Below, one piece after another: positions 24,817 through 28,757 of a DNA stretch of 28,757 bases. A program made the position numbers and the translations under genes. The stretch is taken from IMG/VR virus record IMGVR_UViG_3300043449_001293, positions 1 to 28,757 of that record; one strand, written 5' to 3'. The stretch is from a virus. The notes under the pieces are model-generated. The model was given only the letters and a program-made list of their open reading frames with translations. It was not told where the DNA came from and ran no database searches. Position 1 is the first letter of the stretch. Each line of letters starts with the position of its first letter.

Positions 24817-27320
24817 TGCAATAGGCTCCGTAAATACGCGCACTCTAGAGCAAGGGCTTCTTCATATCGAATGCCGTATCTATCGCCAGCTTCTGTAATT
24901 AACTCTCTTTTGCCGACAATATCTCCATCTTCATTGAAATCTAGCTGATGCTCATCTTCCCAAGAGTCATAGCAGAGAAGGCCGTAATCGAAAGCATTTA
25001 AGCCTTCATCCTCAAACGCCTCTTTAACACGCTGGGCGACTAGCCCAAAATGCCACCTTGCCCCATCCCCTTTTTTATGAACAGCGTCTTTGAACTTGAA
25101 TTGCTGGTATTTGACGCGACCCCAGGCTCGTAAAACAGCAGGGGCGATGTCTGATATAAGCTCTTTTTGTCGCTCATCTGAAGTATTGATAGTCCCTGTT
25201 CCAGCGTAAACCGTCCCCCATCGATACGATGCCGAACCAAGATTCTGCGCATTGTCAGAACCTGGTCTGACAATACTGTTCCAGGTTATCCTGAATGCCT
25301 CCGTGGGAAGATTGCCATACCCAGTTGCCTTTCTAGCATAGAAAACTATGTCGCCTGCTGTGCCAAAAGCATCATTGGCCATCCCAACAAGTCCAATGCC
25401 TGCGTAGGTCTGCGCTTGTTCAGTGAGCGAACCTAGCTCAGATGTCGCGTACCAGACAGGGCCAACATTGGTTGAAGGAAGCCCGCCCAGCAGATAATCC
25501 ACTCGCTTAAACTTCTGATCATAAAAATCAGTGATGGCTGCATACTTTATTTTTGTGCTTTCTTTGTTTCCGCCGCCAAAGATATTGTCTGTGTGATTTA
25601 TCAGCTTTACAGTGTTTGCTGACGATGAAATATCGTGAGCCGTACCATTCGTGGCGGATGTCCGGTTTGCTGTAAAGTTATCAATGACCCCGTTGGCACA
25701 TGTGCTATCAACAACAATTGCTGAAGATGCCGCGCCATAACCCCATCCATTGACCACGTTGCCGGTGCATGTAAAGTTATTAAGATTTTTCAGCCAAAAG
25801 CCATGCGAGTAGCAATCAGTGGCCGTATTGTTTCTAATCTCGATGTTGTAAATGGTAGAGGAAAATCCTAGATAATAGGCATTACCGAAACCACCAGACA
25901 CGACATTGTCAATGACCTTTATGGTGTCTGCTCCACCACCAACGCCGAAAAAGATACCTTGCGCCTGATATGTTCTTACAACATTACGAAGGATGCTTCC
26001 AACCGAAGACTCTATGCCCTGATAGCAGTCATGAACCACGTTGTCCGCAATAATCAACTCCGTGCCAGCGACTGTTGAATTGAAATTCAACGCATTGAAT
26101 TTAGTATTGTGGACGTAATTGCGCATAAACTGCACATTGCTTACCGGGTTGTAAGCATAAACAGCTTCGCCCCAAAAACCAGAAACATCTAAATCTGAGA
26201 CAATTACGTTTTTTGCACCCCAGCATGCGATGCCCTTGCAATTTACGTCCTTAGTATAAAGGCCGGTTATGTTGGGTGTTCCTGTCCAGTCGCCTTGGAC
26301 TTTTCCTTTGCCAAAAACTCTAAAGCCATCGCTTGTATGTGCGCCGCTACTACCAAATTCAATAAATCCGCGCTCCGCTTTCCCTCCAGCTAACGGCCAA
26401 CCGCTTAATTGTGGAGCATCAGACATGCCGGTTGACATCACCACACCGTCGATCTGCCAAGTCACATCATCAACAGCATAGGATGTGAATCGGCCAGAAC
26501 TTGACACAACGCACCCCGTTTCAATCCACAAATACGTTGCCCCTGGAACAGTGATGTTTCCAGTGATACTGAATGTATGTCCTGATGGAAAGACCAAAAC
26601 CTTACCGGAGCATGCTGTGATTGCTGCCTGAATCGCTGCCGTATCGTCAGCAACACCATCACCAACCGCACCGAAGTCTTTTACCGACACAACTTCTCCT
26701 AGCTTTGCATGCACCGTTCGCGCCGTTGCGCCAGTGCCGGACTGCTTGAAGCCTATTAAAGCATCTCCTTTGGAGGTGTCGCTGGTGTTTGCCAGGTCGG
26801 TTGCCAGTGCCGTTGAGTAGGTGGGGTCGGCGTTTTGCAGACCATCCGCCGTCGCATTCCAGCCGATCAGGTTATAGGCGACAGGGGCCGGAAGTTCGAC
26901 ATTAGTGCCGTCTGGCGTGGTGATGGCTGTTTTTAATCCGCGACTGATTTGTTCAGATAATTGCTGGATGTAAATTACCAAACGATCCAGTGCGCTATTG
27001 ATAACGGTTGGATAAAAACCGCCCTGATTAGTCAGGTTGACGCCTTGCAGGTAGTCCAGGCGTGTAGTGACAATCAGTGTTTCTCCGACTGCCAACGCCG
27101 TCAACAGCGTGACATTGCCGCCCGGTGTGGTGTCCTGATTGCCGTTCATCGTCGCCGTGTAGTGCGTGGTCAGCGCCAGCACGGTTTCAGCGCCTGTACT
27201 ATCGGCTTTGACGACATACAAGTCTGAGGTGGCAAATACCTTGAAGGCGTAAGGAAAGACGGTGGTTGATCCGTCGCCTGCAAAAGGCCCGGCTTTACGA
27301 TCTGTTGATGATATGGTCAT
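24813..27320 (-). CDS. Tailspike with pectate-lyase-like beta-helix and S74 auto-chaperone
   Basis: An 835-residue receptor-binding protein. Residues 1-150 resemble the phage T7 tail-fibre-like attachment region (AGPFAGDGSTTVFPYAFKVF, GGFYPTVINSALDRLVIYIQ). Residues 211-235 (VSVKDFGAVGDGVADDTAAI) open a pectate lyase-type right-handed beta-helix, with many N-V-x-x-D/N rungs to about 600. The end (NLGSASYRWGTVYAGTG, INTSDERQKEL, HFGLVAQRVKEAFE) is a peptidase S74 chaperone, normally removed by self-cleavage before the TSDER serine. It is expected to bind and cut a surface polysaccharide. It is coupled to the peptidase gene. Confidence 0.9.
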   Translation of the reverse strand: MTISSTDRKAGPFAGDGSTTVFPYAFKVFATSDLYVVKADSTGAETVLALTTHYTATMNGNQDTTPGGNVTLLTALAVGETLIVTTRLDYLQGVNLTNQGGFYPTVINSALDRLVIYIQQLSEQISRGLKTAITTPDGTNVELPAPVAYNLIGWNATADGLQNADPTYSTALATDLANTSDTSKGDALIGFKQSGTGATARTVHAKLGEVVSVKDFGAVGDGVADDTAAIQAAITACSGKVLVFPSGHTFSITGNITVPGATYLWIETGCVVSSSGRFTSYAVDDVTWQIDGVVMSTGMSDAPQLSGWPLAGGKAERGFIEFGSSGAHTSDGFRVFGKGKVQGDWTGTPNITGLYTKDVNCKGIACWGAKNVIVSDLDVSGFWGEAVYAYNPVSNVQFMRNYVHNTKFNALNFNSTVAGTELIIADNVVHDCYQGIESSVGSILRNVVRTYQAQGIFFGVGGGADTIKVIDNVVSGGFGNAYYLGFSSTIYNIEIRNNTATDCYSHGFWLKNLNNFTCTGNVVNGWGYGAASSAIVVDSTCANGVIDNFTANRTSATNGTAHDISSSANTVKLINHTDNIFGGGNKESTKIKYAAITDFYDQKFKRVDYLLGGLPSTNVGPVWYATSELGSLTEQAQTYAGIGLVGMANDAFGTAGDIVFYARKATGYGNLPTEAFRITWNSIVRPGSDNAQNLGSASYRWGTVYAGTGTINTSDERQKELISDIAPAVLRAWGRVKYQQFKFKDAVHKKGDGARWHFGLVAQRVKEAFEDEGLNAFDYGLLCYDSWEDEHQLDFNEDGDIVGKRELITEAGDRYGIRYEEALALECAYLRSLLQ

Positions 27321-27348
27321 GGCAGCAATCGGCGAATGAATTGCTGCC
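27321..27348 (-). repeat. Hairpin directly before the tailspike start codon
   Basis: On the minus strand GGCAGCAAT and ATTGCTGCC are perfect 9-bp arms with a 10-nt loop, and the ATG of the tailspike follows the second arm at once. No Shine-Dalgarno sequence is visible outside the stem. It could control translation of the tailspike; it lacks a U-run, so it is not a terminator. Confidence 0.6.
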
Positions 27349-27380
27349 AGATTACGGCACGATGGTTACATCATCCGCAC

Positions 27381-28757
27381 TTAGGGCAATGCGCGACTAA
27401 AATCAGGCGCTCGTTGTGGTGCGTCGGGTAGCGAAAGAAAATCGCGCCTGCGGTCAGGCTTCCACCAATACTGCTGACCAAACTCTTTTCTCGCTCTGTT
27501 CTCCATGCGGCGAAGATAGCCAGGGCTGGCGGACTCTTGCAGGTTTTGGAAGATCAGATGATCAAACGCGGCTTTGGTGTACCACAACGATGAGCCTGGC
27601 GTGAGCTGCTTCATCGCCTTGATAGCCTCAGCACCGGCCTTGGTATCTTCGCCCATCGCCATCTCGACCAGGTTGCCTTGCGTCAGATTGGCAATCTCTT
27701 CGGCAAAGCCTGCCGTCGGGCCTAACAATGCCGCCAGTTTGCCTTGCCCATGCTGACTGTATTGACTGCCTAGGAAGTCGCCATAAATACCCAGCGAGCC
27801 GCCTTTCAGCATCGCCTTGAATAAAAACTTGGTGTCGGTCATGTCCAGCGGATCGCGGCCATTCGCCAGTTCATTCAGCTGCACGCCTAACGCACCGGCA
27901 ATGGTCGTTCCGGCAATGATGCTGGCAACATAAGCAGCAGCAGCCGCTTTGTCGCCTCGGTTCCACATGCCCATGGTGCGGTTGCCGTGGCGCATCAACA
28001 AGGCAACCGCAAAGGTCTTGAATTGCCACAGTGATTTGCCCAGCTCGCCATCGGCCATGCCTGACATAAAGGATCGCTCACGCGCGCCCGGTTCGATAAT
28101 GCCCAGACTGCTTTCATCGAGAATAGCGCTCATCAATCGGTCGGCTGCGGTTTGCCGGTCTTTGGCGGTTAGTCCTGCCGCTTGCAGTTTGGCATCGGGG
28201 ATTGCCCGCACTTGCTGGCTGGTCAAATAATCGGTGCCTTCCAGTCGCTCAGCATCGGCCATCTTCCAGAGTGTCCAATCGGTTTCGGTGATGCCGCGCG
28301 ATAACAGCATCGGTCGGTCGCTGGTCGGTATGCTGGCGATGTCGGCATGCTTGCGCGTTAAATCCCACAGGCCGTTCATCATCACTTTGCCAAATGCCTG
28401 CTTCCTGATCTCGGTCATTGCGGGCATGAAGCTGGCACGTACCACCGCGCCGCCGACCTTACCCGACCAACCTTGCACGATTTGATCGGTGGCATAACGA
28501 TTGACGCCGCGAATCATCGCATCCAAACCCAGCCCAAGACGACGGGCCTGCTCGCGCCGTTCGCCGCTGGTTATCAGCTTGGTTTCTTCCATGAAGTAGT
28601 CAAATGTACTAACGCGATTCATGTGCAGCGTGACCGCCGCCATCGCATCGTCTGAAAAAGTCGAAAACAGCGACGAGCCCAGCTTCATCAGGTTAAGGTT
28701 GCGCGCCACTTGCAAGGTTTTTGCCAGCGTCGGATGTGCTACCGGCGGGCGGATGCC
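27381..28757 (-). CDS. Large internal virion protein, C-terminal part (5' end cut by window)
   Basis: The frame is open from the window edge through 458 codons to the stop at 27381. No true start is visible within the window. The segment is helical with RRLGLGLDAMIRGVNRYATD, SGKVGGAVVRASFMPAMTEI and AAAAAYVASIIAGTTIAGAL (a hydrophobic stretch of possible membrane-inserting type), ending ARKEFGQQYWWKPDRRR. Very long helical internal virion proteins upstream of the tail fibre gene are typical of T7-like and other podoviruses, where they form the ejection channel. The assignment is by position, composition and length; no catalytic motif is seen in this part. Confidence 0.7.
   Translation of the reverse strand, partial: GIRPPVAHPTLAKTLQVARNLNLMKLGSSLFSTFSDDAMAAVTLHMNRVSTFDYFMEETKLITSGERREQARRLGLGLDAMIRGVNRYATDQIVQGWSGKVGGAVVRASFMPAMTEIRKQAFGKVMMNGLWDLTRKHADIASIPTSDRPMLLSRGITETDWTLWKMADAERLEGTDYLTSQQVRAIPDAKLQAAGLTAKDRQTAADRLMSAILDESSLGIIEPGARERSFMSGMADGELGKSLWQFKTFAVALLMRHGNRTMGMWNRGDKAAAAAYVASIIAGTTIAGALGVQLNELANGRDPLDMTDTKFLFKAMLKGGSLGIYGDFLGSQYSQHGQGKLAALLGPTAGFAEEIANLTQGNLVEMAMGEDTKAGAEAIKAMKQLTPGSSLWYTKAAFDHLIFQNLQESASPGYLRRMENRARKEFGQQYWWKPDRRRDFLSLPDAPQRAPDFSRALP

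Overview
The window is most of a temperate, apparently short-tailed (podovirus-like) phage of a Gram-negative bacterium, probably a gamma- or betaproteobacterium. The phage call rests on a head-to-tail connector portal, terminase, a tailspike with an S74 chaperone domain, a GH24 lysozyme with a holin, a tyrosine integrase and a CI/Cro immunity switch. The Proteobacteria assignment is inference from a PrtN-like regulator, a P22-type antirepressor with a C4-type antisense RNA, NinB and RusA. No host gene is visible. Both ends cut through structural genes, and the integrase lies between phage genes on both sides. This fits a free (excised, circular or concatemeric) phage genome better than an integrated prophage.

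Layout. Positions 13217 to 1 are one long leftward (minus) series: a Cro/YdaS-like repressor, small regulators, a lambda-O-like initiator with a probable origin inside its gene, a DnaB helicase, NinB, a YbcO-like nuclease, RusA, SSB, dCTP deaminase, small membrane proteins, a dATP/dGTP diphosphohydrolase-like protein, then terminase, portal and head or decoration genes, ending in a 22-residue-repeat protein cut by the window start. Positions 13285-13998 (plus) encode a LexA-like CI repressor, followed by two terminators. Positions 14042-14634 hold an operator-promoter, a short terminated RNA with a Shine-Dalgarno-complementary loop, a hairpin-rich stretch and a 5-nt periodic array. Positions 14635-20987 (plus) are the rightward operon: a conserved-looking protein of unknown function between two pentanucleotide arrays, a glycine tRNA, Erf, Gp157, several zinc-finger microproteins, a ParB-fold protein, a divergent ThyX, a PrtN-like protein and a secreted protein. 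Positions 20993-22149 are a C4/antirepressor immunity module. The integrase (minus) converges on it at 22146, with a probable attP behind it. Positions 23359-28757 (minus) are the lysis genes, tailspike and the C-terminal part of a large internal virion protein.

How it works together. CI and Cro compete at the 13.2 kb switch. An 11-bp sequence shared with a second promoter at 14.1 kb suggests both early promoters answer to the same repressor. The left operon replicates and processes DNA and then runs into packaging genes, which may have their own palindrome-controlled promoter at 6.98 kb. Dcd and ThyX feed thymidylate synthesis. Antirepressor is held back by the C4-like RNA. Genes joined by ATGA or TAATG overlaps throughout indicate translational coupling, and several coupled genes are under 60 codons.

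Most worth checking: the iteron and AT-rich origin inside the initiator gene, the pentanucleotide arrays around the 14635 gene, the small RNA at 14141-14219, the C4 RNA with a second copy of its sequence at the ant ribosome site, and the ThyX that lacks the RHR signature.
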